NCBI GenBank assembly: GCA_964626905.1
Contig: CAZVHA010000002.1
Coordinates: forward strand, 124,001 to 188,000
From: REEB52 sp964626905
GTDB taxonomy: Bacteria > Chlamydiota > Chlamydiia > Chlamydiales > SM23-39
Direction: 5' to 3'
Length of the DNA stretch: 64,000 nt
Made by a program: the position numbers and the translations under genes. Positions within the stretch are counted from its first letter, which is position 1. Every line of letters starts with the position of its first letter. Positions 1 to 7,293 of the stretch are shown here, in pieces. The notes under the pieces were generated by a model. It did no database searches. It was not told the origin of the DNA and saw nothing but the letters and a program-made list of their open reading frames with translations.

Positions 1-285
1 CAATATTGCGGCAATACCGATTTGGATGTTTTGCCCCCATTCGAAATCTTAGATCCCATTATTGAGGACTATGTTGAAAAGAGATTGCCCATTGAACAGA
101 TTGCGAAAAATCGCAATCAGTCCATTGCATTGGTGCAAAAAATCGCCCATCAAATCCACATTTCGGAGTACAAAAGGCGGCAAGCCCCCATCGGCATCCG
201 AGTGAGTCCAAAAGCATTTAGCAAGGGGCGCATTGTCCCCATCGTCCAAAAATGGAGCATTCCCCACCTCCTCACGGCAAAATAA
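1..285 (+). CDS. nadE: NAD+ synthetase, C-terminal fragment (gene enters from upstream)
   Basis: The reading frame is open from base 1 (QYCGNTDLDVLPPFEILDP...), so this is the last 94 codons of a longer gene. The segment LPPFEILDPIIEDYVEK followed by YKRRQAPIG and a KAFSKGR...PIVQKW ending matches the C-terminus of glutamine-dependent NAD+ synthetases, where the YKRRQA...KVTSKAFG...P segment contributes to the nucleotide site. The enzyme amidates deamido-NAD with ATP. The TTG at 22 is an internal Leu codon, not a start. The stop lies inside the convergent gene at 272-991 (14-bp overlap). As I recall, pathogenic Chlamydia import NAD, so a synthetase would point to an environmental lineage. The N-terminal amidohydrolase and P-loop are outside the window. 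Confidence 0.8.
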   Translation, partial: QYCGNTDLDVLPPFEILDPIIEDYVEKRLPIEQIAKNRNQSIALVQKIAHQIHISEYKRRQAPIGIRVSPKAFSKGRIVPIVQKWSIPHLLTAK

Positions 286-991
286 CAGTAGGGGAGAGCT
301 CTTGCTGTACTTCCAGCAAGGATCTTCCCAGATATTCCTCAACGAGGGGGTTCTCATTGCCCAGTGTTAGTACACAACCTATGGCTGCCACAAACAAGCC
401 AAAAGGGACGGCGAACAGAAGCAGCATTCCAGTCGAAATTCCGAGTATCAGCAAGGCAATGCCCATCACGATTTGTAGGGATAGCAACACCAACACTATG
501 TTTCTTGCGACTTCGACTCCTCGATGGCTCTTTGCACTCAGAGTAGCCGGACGCAATTGGAGAACCCTTTGTGCAAGCTCATCCACATGTTTTTCGAGTC
601 TTTCCGCTGAGACGGCCTTATCGACATGTTGAAATTCACGCTCAATTTTTCTTCTCTCCAAATAACCGCCTAGAAAGAATTTCCCCCAAAGCTCTTGGAT
701 CTGCCCATTCAAACGATTCAAATAGGCCCCAGGTGATCCACCTTCCTCCAGATGATTTTGGAAAAGGATCTGTATTGGGCGATAGGCTTTAAGTCTTTGC
801 ACCACTTTTGACTGCTCGCGACTGAATATCGAATTGAATTCTTTACACAGCCCGATCTTTTCCACCGTTTTAAGACATGGGGCAACACAGTAAAGAAATA
901 GATCTTCATTCAGATTGCCAGGTCCCTGCTTGATTCTCCCTCTCCTCACTGTTGAAGTAGAAAGAGTTCTATAGTTGACTCGCGCACTCAT
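272..991 (-). CDS. Candidate inclusion-membrane-type protein with bilobed hydrophobic hairpin
   Basis: A 239-residue protein with no recognised enzyme family. Residues 163-185 and 187-210 are two adjacent hydrophobic segments (IVLVLLSLQIVMGIALLILG, then MLLLFAVPFGLFVAAIGCVL) separated by a very short polar turn. The preceding part is basic and helix-prone (YLERRKIEREFQHVDKAV, RLEKHVDELAQRV). A closely spaced hydrophobic pair is the hallmark of chlamydial Inc proteins, which are secreted by the type III system into the inclusion membrane. That assignment is inferred from topology only. There is no cleavable signal peptide. The start overlaps the end of the small gene at 988-1197 (ATGA), so the two are probably co-transcribed. 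Confidence 0.6.
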   Translation of the reverse strand: MSARVNYRTLSTSTVRRGRIKQGPGNLNEDLFLYCVAPCLKTVEKIGLCKEFNSIFSREQSKVVQRLKAYRPIQILFQNHLEEGGSPGAYLNRLNGQIQELWGKFFLGGYLERRKIEREFQHVDKAVSAERLEKHVDELAQRVLQLRPATLSAKSHRGVEVARNIVLVLLSLQIVMGIALLILGISTGMLLLFAVPFGLFVAAIGCVLTLGNENPLVEEYLGRSLLEVQQELSPTVILP

Positions 992-1197
992 GATGAACCT
1001 TCCCCAACTAAAGCGACATTGCTCAAGTTAAAAAAAAGTGGGTGTTCACGCCCTCTATATTTCAGCGGCAAACTCCAACAATAGGCGAATCCTGTCACAC
1101 CCCTCTCGCCAAGGGGATCTTCTTTAGAAAAATTGAGAACGGTTGTTCCGTTCCATACAACTCTGTTTGTCATAAATGACCTCGTTATGTAGTACAC
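988..1197 (-). CDS. Small hypothetical protein upstream of the Inc-like gene
   Basis: A 69-residue frame; an internal Met at residue 9 (MTNRVVWNGTTVLNF) is an equally good start. No family is recognised. The four-base ATGA overlap with the following gene argues for translational coupling and is the main reason to think it real. The composition is not obviously hydrophobic. A perfect 12-bp stem hairpin sits just upstream of its start (1202-1228). Confidence 0.4.
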   Translation of the reverse strand: MYYITRSFMTNRVVWNGTTVLNFSKEDPLGERGVTGFAYCWSLPLKYRGREHPLFFNLSNVALVGEGSS

Positions 1198-1201
1198 TTC
1201 T

Positions 1202-1228
1202 CAGTTTTCAAGCCCCGCTTGAAAACTG
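1202..1228. other. Perfect 12-bp hairpin
   Basis: CAGTTTTCAAGC (1202-1213), loop CCC, GCTTGAAAACTG (1217-1228). No T-run follows on either strand, so it is not a clean intrinsic terminator. It lies directly 5' of the minus-strand gene starting at 1197 and could be a protein-binding palindrome or a remnant of a mobile element. Confidence 0.55.
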
Positions 1229-1738
1229 TTCAAATTACAAAGATCCTATGGGTGGTTCGCCCACTTAAATCTTTTGAAAAAAATTAAATTAAATAAATAA
1301 AATTGAAGGGGAGGTTTTCCCCATAAACGTATACATCCGCCACGAGCGGAGAAATAACGAAGAAGAGCGTGATAAGATATGTTTGTTCTTCATGCAATTG
1401 ATTTTATCAAAAATAGAATGATTTGTCAAATATTTTTTTAATGGGATACGGAATAGCTTGAAAACGATCATTTCGAAGGGGGCTATATGGGCAAAAGTGC
1501 TTTCTACCTTCCTTTTTGGGCTTGAGTTCGATTATGCACAGATTCTCTGATTGCTCCTGAAATTCATTCTATCATTCTAATTATCAGCGCTTTTTGATTA
1601 TGCACAGGCTTGTTTGGCGCCTCAGCTTCTTGCCCTAAATGGGTTGTATTGTCTTTTCGATCTTCTTCGATATTCGATAGCGGTTGTTGAACCCAAGGAT
1701 CATTGTTGCGAATTTCGCTACCGCTCTTCAAAACTTGA
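1229..1738. other. Intergenic region with a 12-bp direct repeat; no supported gene
   Basis: Short frames exist here but none shows family features. The 12-mer GATTATGCACAG occurs at 1530-1541 and again at 1596-1607. The repeats lie close to where the downstream boundary of the IS607-type element should be, so they may mark the element end, but I cannot fix the junction. Confidence 0.4.
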
Positions 1739-3205
1739 TCAAATATGGTCGTAGATAGCCAAGTGATCAATTTTTGATCGAGAACTATCATGTTCTCGGT
1801 TTAATTTCTTGGGGCTGCGAATTTCTTCGCTGTTCGGCCCCCGCAAAGTGACTCGCACTCCACTAGGCAAAACACACCAAGCCCACCGCTCTTTGACAAA
1901 AGCGGGGTCTGAGCCAGACACTATCGAGGGATATCCTCCCTCGTTTTTTTGTGGGAGGTCTCGCAAGACCTTCCTCAGACCGTTGATCGCGGCATTCTCA
2001 TCGCGGACATGTTCGGTCTGACACTGCGGGCATCGCCACTGTCTTACAGAAACAGGAATCCCCTGCTCTTCAACATGGAGGCAATGACAACAGGTTCGGG
2101 TTGTCCCTTTCTCATCAAATTCCATAAAGCTCTTCCCCGATTTTCGAGCCACCCAGGCAAGGGTATTTTTCCAACGTCCTATGAGGGATCGGTTACTCAT
2201 TGCTCGCCGCATGAAAGGCTCTATCTCTTCTCCATTGGGAGTATAGTCGCCGATGCCGATGCAGTCATATTGTCGGAAAAGACGGTGGGCGCTTGTAAAC
2301 ATAAACGTCTTGGTCTGTTCTCGTCGTTTATGTAGAGCTTTCTTGAGTGCACGATCGTATTTTGCCCATTTCCTAGAGGGAAGATAGAATTCTTTTCCTG
2401 TAGGGTCGCCTTTTGTGTCTAAAACAAGGGCTTTTTTCGACTTTTTATTACAGCTATCTCTTTTACTTTTGAGTTCATCTAAGCGTTTATCATAGTTTTT
2501 TAGCCATTTAGGAGATGCGATTTCAATGGCGGTCCTATCTGTATCGACTCCATAGGCGAGATTTTTATGATTAGGGTCTAGCGCTAAAACTTTTGAGATG
2601 GGTTTCCGAATGGGGAGTTCTTTTTGAACCGTGAAAATGGCATAGTAGTCCCCGAGTTCGGAAACGATCCGAAGATTGCGGATGCTTTTGCTTTTGAGTA
2701 GATGAGCTTCGGGAAGCCCAAGGAGAACAGAGCGGCGTTTTCGATCTTCACCTATGCCGAGGGATAAGATCAAAGTGTGACCTTGGATCTTAAATCCTTT
2801 TTCAGGTTCATCATAAAAAAGAGAAAACCAGCTCCGCTTCCAGGCCCGAAATTTGGGCCACCCGACTCTTTTGCCTTTTCGTTTTCCCTTTTTCGATTTT
2901 TGATGAGACTGAATGGCATCACTCAGCCTCAATGCCGTATTTTTCAGAGGGGATGAGTGAACAACTTTTAGAAAGGGGTGCACCTTCTTGAGTAGAGGCA
3001 GCTCATTGCGAAGCCCTCTTTTTGTATAGAGAGTTTTCGATGCACCAGGATTGCCTGACTGAATAAATTCATTCTTGAGTTCCTGACTCTTTTCTAATAG
3101 ACGATTGTAGAGCCAGTTGCAAATTCTCGATTGTCCATCGAGTTCAGTCGCTGCAAGAGGCGTTGCTTCGATCTTTAATTTTAACACCAGATTTTCTTCA
3201 GACAT
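1739..3205 (-). CDS. tnpB: TnpB, RNA-guided nuclease of IS607 type, with relocated RuvC glutamate
   Basis: 488 residues, longer than the usual 380-450 because of a tail of about 70 residues after the zinc ribbon. RuvC-I Asp is D210 (KVLALDPNHKN). RuvC-III Asp is D402 in RDENAAINGL. The zinc ribbon uses C372, C375, C392 and C395. At the usual RuvC-II position the motif reads IGIGDY, with G319 where the catalytic Glu belongs. E365, seven residues before the first zinc Cys (DEKGTTRTC), sits where Fanzor and some IS607 TnpBs carry an alternative catalytic Glu. The triad D210-E365-D402 therefore looks complete. The start follows the tnpA stop with an 8-bp overlap. The protein acts in the element's homing and retention by cutting DNA complementary to its guide. 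Confidence 0.85.
   Translation of the reverse strand: MSEENLVLKLKIEATPLAATELDGQSRICNWLYNRLLEKSQELKNEFIQSGNPGASKTLYTKRGLRNELPLLKKVHPFLKVVHSSPLKNTALRLSDAIQSHQKSKKGKRKGKRVGWPKFRAWKRSWFSLFYDEPEKGFKIQGHTLILSLGIGEDRKRRSVLLGLPEAHLLKSKSIRNLRIVSELGDYYAIFTVQKELPIRKPISKVLALDPNHKNLAYGVDTDRTAIEIASPKWLKNYDKRLDELKSKRDSCNKKSKKALVLDTKGDPTGKEFYLPSRKWAKYDRALKKALHKRREQTKTFMFTSAHRLFRQYDCIGIGDYTPNGEEIEPFMRRAMSNRSLIGRWKNTLAWVARKSGKSFMEFDEKGTTRTCCHCLHVEEQGIPVSVRQWRCPQCQTEHVRDENAAINGLRKVLRDLPQKNEGGYPSIVSGSDPAFVKERWAWCVLPSGVRVTLRGPNSEEIRSPKKLNREHDSSRSKIDHLAIYDHI
1740..1850 (-). ncRNA. Candidate omega/reRNA scaffold at the 3' end of tnpB
   Basis: TnpB proteins use a guide RNA made from the 3' end of their own transcript and the adjoining element end. 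Three stems are stacked exactly there: GATCAA/TTGATC (1765-1770 with 1774-1779), GAGAAC/GTTCTC (1780-1785 with 1792-1797), and a compound stem GGGGC/GCCCC (1811-1815 with 1837-1841) enclosing GCGAA/TTCGC (1817-1821 with 1826-1830). They overlap the last codons of tnpB, where the protein shows an unconserved-looking tail after its zinc ribbon. The position and structure fit the known arrangement. The transcript limits and guide segment are not determinable here. Confidence 0.5.
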
Positions 3206-3776
3206 TGGCTACCGCACTTTGGAGGTTTGCGAGGAGCTGCTTATTTTTATGGCTGCGAGATCCGTAGAGTCTAGCTGAAAAAACGGTGATGATTTCTAAA
3301 ACGTCTTTTGCAAGTTCTTCCTCAAAGGAAGGTTCATCGCCTTGATTGATGATGACTACTTCGACATTTTTGACTGCGCAAAGGGAGAACACAAGCTCTG
3401 CTCCAAAGCGGAGCAACCGATCTTTATGGGTGAGGACTAAACGACCAATTTGGCCGTTCATAATCTGTTCGAGCAGTTGCTTGAGCCCACGCTTATTGTA
3501 GTTCATTCCAGAACCCAGGTCTTTAGTGATAGAATACGACCATCCTTTTGAAGAGCAGTAAATTTCTAACATATGGACTTGGCGTTGTAAATCTTCTTTT
3601 TGATCTTCTTTTTGATCATGGCTAGAAACTCGAGCATAGGCAACGGTAAGACGCTCAGCAGTTTTATCGCAGAAATCAAAAGGTCTTAACTGAGCCGCTG
3701 AATAACGGCGCTGGCCACCTTCCGTGCGGTGTGAAGGGACCATATAATTATTTGCAAGCGAAAAAACAGGAGCCAT
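3198..3776 (-). CDS. tnpA: IS607-family serine recombinase TnpA, N-terminal helix-turn-helix shortened
   Basis: 192 residues. The resolvase core begins at VAYARVSSHDQ, whose Ser is the expected nucleophile, and continues through DLGSGMNYNKRGLKQLLEQI and the LVLTHKDRLLRFG and VEVVIINQGD segments typical of IS607 TnpA. Full-length relatives start with a MerR-like winged helix ending in a GGxRRY wing. Here only the wing survives (HRTEGGQRRYSAAQL at about 17-31), preceded by about 16 unrelated residues and an in-frame stop (TAA) three codons before the ATG. The reading helix thus seems deleted, which may impair DNA recognition. The tetrapeptide QKED is duplicated in tandem (DQKEDQKEDLQ), suggesting slippage. 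Confidence 0.8.
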   Translation of the reverse strand: MAPVFSLANNYMVPSHRTEGGQRRYSAAQLRPFDFCDKTAERLTVAYARVSSHDQKEDQKEDLQRQVHMLEIYCSSKGWSYSITKDLGSGMNYNKRGLKQLLEQIMNGQIGRLVLTHKDRLLRFGAELVFSLCAVKNVEVVIINQGDEPSFEEELAKDVLEIITVFSARLYGSRSHKNKQLLANLQSAVANV

Positions 3777-3818
3777 TAAAAGTTAAGCGTCTTGTTGTTA
3801 GCGACTTTGAGAAAATGT

Positions 3819-4151
3819 TTAAGGTCTTTTCCAGACAATAGTCATCCGATGGGCCCCACTAAATAGCTGCATAATTGGGATAGAATTATTGGGATTTGGA
3901 AAAAGGTCTTTAATAATATTATAGTAAATTTTGATCGCAAATTTTAAAACCCTTTGACAGCACATGTTTGGAGAGGTGCCCTTCACGATTAAGGAGCCTT
4001 CGGTTTTTTCTAAAAAACTCCAGAAATAATCATGAACCCGAGAGGCGGTCAAATTTTTCATCAAATTCTCTTGGGGTAACGGGTACTCATAGAGAAGGCT
4101 GTCGGGTGAAAAATGAACTGCAAACTGCACGCTCCGAGAGTTGTCAGCCAT
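3819..4151 (-). CDS. Small hypothetical protein, paralog of the gene at 29019
   Basis: 110 residues from the ATG at 4151, which has a GAGG ribosome-binding site; an upstream ATG at 4178 has none. No known family. It aligns over its whole length with the 110-residue protein at 29019-29351: SLIVKGTS matches ALTIEGTS, KIYYNIIKDL matches KDYYNGIKGI, and the C-terminal TIVWKRP matches LWIQWEK. Two copies 25 kb apart, both in accessory surroundings, define a small lineage-specific family. It lies immediately 5' of the IS607 element. Confidence 0.6.
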   Translation of the reverse strand: MADNSRSVQFAVHFSPDSLLYEYPLPQENLMKNLTASRVHDYFWSFLEKTEGSLIVKGTSPNMCCQRVLKFAIKIYYNIIKDLFPNPNNSIPIMQLFSGAHRMTIVWKRP

Positions 4152-4250
4152 GGAAAGCCTCATTAAAACGGGGCCCATTTTTAGCAGAAGGCAAAAAAAA
4201 GATCAAGTGAGGAAGAATATATAGAACCCGCTGCCTTATACAACGGTCTG

Positions 4251-4835
4251 TTAGGTTTGCAACTCACATATTTTCTTAAAACATATCTCTTTTAGACGGT
4301 TTATCTGCGGTTCTACTTTTTTTAGGAGCAGGGAAGGATCCTTTCGCCATTTGCATAAAATTAAGGAGACCCTTCTGTTATAAGACCTAGGTGTTTCAAC
4401 TTCAAGCCACTCTTCTTCCTCAATTACGAAAGCAGCTTCTTTTGGAGGCTCTTTTTTTTCGGAACCAAATCCCAAGTAGTTTTTCCACGTTTTTTGAGGC
4501 TCGATTAACTTGTTTGCAAGGTCCACTATACGACCCAAAGTTGCCAAAGAGTGTTCCGCTATTTGTTTAAATTTTATTGCTATTTCAACTTCACTTTGAA
4601 CCATGTTCTTCATGGCCTTGTCGAACAGTTCTTGGAATTGTTTATGATTCGCGATGTGAGGCTTTTCGACCTCAGGAAGATATTTCCATATAAAATCCTG
4701 TACAGCCTCTACCTGTCCCTTAGTGGTAAGAGAATCCCCCACTGAGTTACATAAGCCTTTAAACGGGCCAAACTCCCTGCAGAGGATCTCCGCAGCCAAG
4801 CCAAGCTCCAACATATCCCGCACGTTAACAGACAT
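4251..4835 (-). CDS. Hypothetical protein, soluble and helix-rich
   Basis: 194 residues, no recognised family. It has no signal peptide or membrane span. The first half is helical (VEAVQDFIWKYLPEV, FDKAMKNMVQSEVEIAIKFK). An acidic stretch follows (AAFVIEEEEWLEVETP, about 133-148), then a basic C-terminal part (RVSLILCKWRKDPSLLLKKV). The acidic EEEEWLEVE region recalls linear motifs in secreted proteins, but nothing more can be claimed. It is likely transcribed alone; its upstream gap faces the end of the epmA gene on the same strand. Confidence 0.55.
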   Translation of the reverse strand: MSVNVRDMLELGLAAEILCREFGPFKGLCNSVGDSLTTKGQVEAVQDFIWKYLPEVEKPHIANHKQFQELFDKAMKNMVQSEVEIAIKFKQIAEHSLATLGRIVDLANKLIEPQKTWKNYLGFGSEKKEPPKEAAFVIEEEEWLEVETPRSYNRRVSLILCKWRKDPSLLLKKVEPQINRLKEICFKKICELQT

Positions 4836-4924
4836 AATACCTCCAATCTCGCGGGGAGATTTTAAGTATAACGTTGGTGCTTTGTCAAGAAATTATCAGC
4901 AAATTATCAACACACACTGCTCCC

Positions 4925-5824
4925 TTAGCATTCGCTCCAGGCGAAGGGGAGCACTTGGGAAAGGGCCGCTACCTTGTGGCGCAGCATCATTGCCCGATCA
5001 AAGCCCAAAGCGACGCCGCAACAGGGGGGGAGTTTTTGGAGGCTGAGGAGGAATTTCTCATCGAGGGGATAGGGGGGGAGATTGGCGGTGAGTCTTTCGA
5101 GATTGATTTTTTCGAATCGGTTTGCAATTTCAGAGGGGTCGGCAAGTTCCTTATAGCCGTTGCACAGTTCAACGCCCTCATAGTAGATCTCAAAGCGCAT
5201 CGCAACGAGCTCCCCCCCTTTTTCTTCGACGCAAGCAAGGGCCGCCTCTTCGGGTGGATATTCAATCAAAGCGCTCAGTTTTCCCCGGCCGAGCTTAGGT
5301 TCGATCTCTTCTGTGAGGAGTGCCTGAAGGCATGTGGGTCGATCCCAGCTGCTTTGGGTCAGGCGCTGCAAGTTTTCAAGCGGCTCTTTTTTGTAATCGA
5401 TGCCGATGTAGGTTTCAAAGGCTTTCCGAAAGGAGAGAAGTTCTATTTTTTTCTCCCCAAAAAAGAGGAAAAGAAACGCGGCGCTCTCCTGAATCATCTC
5501 TTCGAAAGAGAGGCCCACCCGATACCACTCGGCCATGGTGAATTCGGGGTTGTGCAAGGAGCCGATTTCCCCTTTGCGAAAAACGTGGCCTAAAAAATAG
5601 CAATCGCCGATCCCTTCCGCGAGGAGTCTTTTGAGAGCATACTCCGGCGAGGTGTGCAAAAAGCTGCTATCTTGATCAACCCGGATGCACTCGATATGTG
5701 AGTCAATCGGAGGGCGTCTCACCATCGCATTGCAATCGATCTCCAAAATGTCCCGCTCCTGAAAAAAGTTGCGGGCCCGAGCGAGCATTTTTGCCCGATC
5801 CTTAAGAACCGACGCGCGAGACAT
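4925..5824 (-). CDS. epmA: EF-P--(R)-beta-lysine ligase EpmA (PoxA/GenX family)
   Basis: 299 residues from the ATG at 5824; a GTG two codons earlier is possible. It is a compact class-II lysyl-tRNA-synthetase-like protein without the anticodon-binding domain. The N-terminal R-x3-L..AR-x-FF start, FLHTSPEYALKRLL (motif 2 region), the HNPEFTMAEWYR segment and a glycine-rich C-terminal GVALGFDRAMML (motif 3 Arg) are all typical of the EpmA family. The enzyme activates beta-lysine and attaches it to the conserved lysine of EF-P. It overlaps the end of efp by 23 bp, so ligase and substrate are made from one transcript. No lysine 2,3-aminomutase (EpmB) is visible in the window. Confidence 0.85.
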   Translation of the reverse strand: MSRASVLKDRAKMLARARNFFQERDILEIDCNAMVRRPPIDSHIECIRVDQDSSFLHTSPEYALKRLLAEGIGDCYFLGHVFRKGEIGSLHNPEFTMAEWYRVGLSFEEMIQESAAFLFLFFGEKKIELLSFRKAFETYIGIDYKKEPLENLQRLTQSSWDRPTCLQALLTEEIEPKLGRGKLSALIEYPPEEAALACVEEKGGELVAMRFEIYYEGVELCNGYKELADPSEIANRFEKINLERLTANLPPYPLDEKFLLSLQKLPPCCGVALGFDRAMMLRHKVAALSQVLPFAWSEC

Positions 5825-6377
5825 ATTCACACGTGCGGGTGTCGACTTTCACTTTTTCTCCCTCTTCGACGAAAATGGGGACCTGAATTTTGGCGCCCGT
5901 TTCAGTGACAGCTGGCTTCAACACCCTCCCGGAGGCAGTATCGCCCCGGACTCCAGGAGCTGTCTCTTTGATGAGCATCTCCATGAATGTAGGCGGCGCA
6001 ATTTCAATCGGCTCTCCCTTATAAAAAATGATGTGGAAAACGACCTCTTCCATGAGCCATTGCTGATTTGAGCCAATCAGATCGCTCTGGATAGTAATCT
6101 GATCAAACGTCTTATCATCCATGAACACAGCGGCGCCATCGGGCTCTTTGTATAAAAAGCGCATTTCGGCCTCTTCAATGTCGGCCAAATCGATCTTATC
6201 GCCCGATTTGAAAGTTCTTTCAATGACCCGGGCCGACTTCATATTTTTCATTTTAATCCGGTTGAAGGCTTGCCCTTTTCCCGGCTTTACAAATTCATTG
6301 GATACAATGAGATAGGGTTCCTTATCGACTTCCACTTTCATCCCAATGCGAACTTCACTCGTGCTAACTGAGGGCAT
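5802..6377 (-). CDS. efp: Elongation factor P
   Basis: 191 residues. The ATG at 6377 is preferred to the GTG at 6383 because AAGGTGG just before it makes a ribosome-binding site. It has the usual three-domain EF-P length. The modification loop reads VKPGKGQAF, in which the lysine between Gly residues is the residue modified by EpmA. EF-P relieves ribosome stalling at proline runs. A good promoter lies upstream (6401-6428), and epmA follows with overlap. Pathogenic chlamydiae carry two EF-P genes; this one, next to amn, corresponds in context to the second copy. Confidence 0.92.
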   Translation of the reverse strand: MPSVSTSEVRIGMKVEVDKEPYLIVSNEFVKPGKGQAFNRIKMKNMKSARVIERTFKSGDKIDLADIEEAEMRFLYKEPDGAAVFMDDKTFDQITIQSDLIGSNQQWLMEEVVFHIIFYKGEPIEIAPPTFMEMLIKETAPGVRGDTASGRVLKPAVTETGAKIQVPIFVEEGEKVKVDTRTCEYVSRVGS

Positions 6378-6400
6378 AACCACCTTAAATTAAAGGGTCG

Positions 6401-6428
6401 ATTATACCATTGTCATTTTTAAATACAA
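6401..6428 (-). promoter_or_regulatory. Sigma-70-type promoter of efp-epmA
   Basis: Reading the minus strand, TTGTAT (6423-6428) and TATAAT (6401-6406) are separated by 16 bp, with the -10 about 24 bp before the efp ATG. The gap is shared with the divergent amn gene, which has its own GGAG ribosome site at 6440. Confidence 0.6.
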
Positions 6429-6447
6429 TAGACTAAAATGGAGCGTT

Positions 6448-7269
6448 ATGGAAGCAGGAACCCAAGAGGCAGAGATTGCCCGTCAGACTTTAGAGCGCTA
6501 CTCCGGTTGCGAAGTGGGTCGATTTCATTCAAATTTAATTTTAACAAACTTCCCTCTCTATGTAGAATATTTTTCAAAAAGCCGGGGTGTGCCGATCTTT
6601 GAAGGTTCGATGTTCAAAGTGGCGCACAGCAAAGAAGACGATGTGACCATCCTCGACTTTAAAATTGGATCGCCCGCGGCGGCGCTCGTCGTCGATGTCT
6701 GCTCATTTTTGCCCATTCGAGCGAGCGTTCTTCTCGGGATGTGCGGAGGGTTAAGAAGGCGCTATAAAGTGGGAGATTATCTCGTCCCCGTCGCATCGAT
6801 TAGAGGAGAGGGGACTTCTGATTTCTACTTTCCGATTGAGGTGCCTGCGCTTGCCAACTTTTTGATGCAAAGGGCGACAACCGAGATCCTCGATATGGAA
6901 AAATCGCTCTATCACATTGGGATTACCTACACGACCAACATGCGTTTTTGGGAGTTTAATGAGGAGTTCAAAACCCGGCTCAAAGCGACAAAAGCGCAAG
7001 GGATCGAAATGGAATGTGCCACCCTTTTTGCAGCGAGTTATAAGCGCAAATTCACCTTAGGTGCGCTCCTTCTCGTCTCCGATTTGCCCTTAAACCAAGA
7101 TGGGATAAAAACCAAACAGAGCTCTCAATGGGTTTTTGACAATTGTACTGCCGATCACATCGAAAAGGGGATCAGAATCCTCAAGCACGCAAGAGTGATG
7201 CAGTCAAAACATGTCAAAGGGGCCTATCACCGCAATCTCAACGGCGGATCTGAGCTTGCACAAAAGTAG
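6448..7269 (+). CDS. amn: AMP nucleosidase
   Basis: 273 residues of the nucleoside phosphorylase fold. Signatures are VLLGMCGGLRRRYKVGDYLVP (phosphate and purine-site loop, near 96-116), an AIRGEGTSD-like loop (ASIRGEGTSDFYFP) and AQGIEMECATLFAASYKR with the ribose-binding ME pair. This length and the SDLPLNQDGIKTK segment fit the short bacterial AMP nucleosidases that split AMP into adenine and ribose 5-phosphate. Next to efp in Chlamydia as here. GGAG at 6440-6443 is the ribosome site. It could be a related purine nucleosidase, but the context supports amn. Confidence 0.85.
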   Translation: MEAGTQEAEIARQTLERYSGCEVGRFHSNLILTNFPLYVEYFSKSRGVPIFEGSMFKVAHSKEDDVTILDFKIGSPAAALVVDVCSFLPIRASVLLGMCGGLRRRYKVGDYLVPVASIRGEGTSDFYFPIEVPALANFLMQRATTEILDMEKSLYHIGITYTTNMRFWEFNEEFKTRLKATKAQGIEMECATLFAASYKRKFTLGALLLVSDLPLNQDGIKTKQSSQWVFDNCTADHIEKGIRILKHARVMQSKHVKGAYHRNLNGGSELAQK

Positions 7270-7293
7270 TGCATCGCTCCAAAATCATCCTTA

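Larger units (their letters stand above)
1600..3820 (-). mobile_element. IS607-family insertion sequence (approximate ends)
   Basis: A serine-recombinase TnpA (3198-3776) followed with an 8-bp overlap by a TnpB gene (1739-3205) is the standard IS607 layout. IS607 elements have no terminal inverted repeats and make no target duplication, so the ends cannot be read directly. The 3' boundary should lie beyond the tnpB stop, roughly 1560-1740. The 5' boundary lies between the tnpA start and the stop of the gene at 3819. That neighbouring gene aligns to its paralog through its last residues, so the insertion did not truncate it. Confidence 0.7.

Noticed and set aside
1564..1791. 75-codon minus frame at the tnpB 3' end
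   Set aside because: It overlaps the tnpB tail and the structured RNA region and has no family similarity; more likely non-coding element DNA.
4874..5593. 239-codon plus-strand frame opposite epmA
   Set aside because: Antisense shadow of an unmistakable EpmA gene; composition is that of reversed codons.
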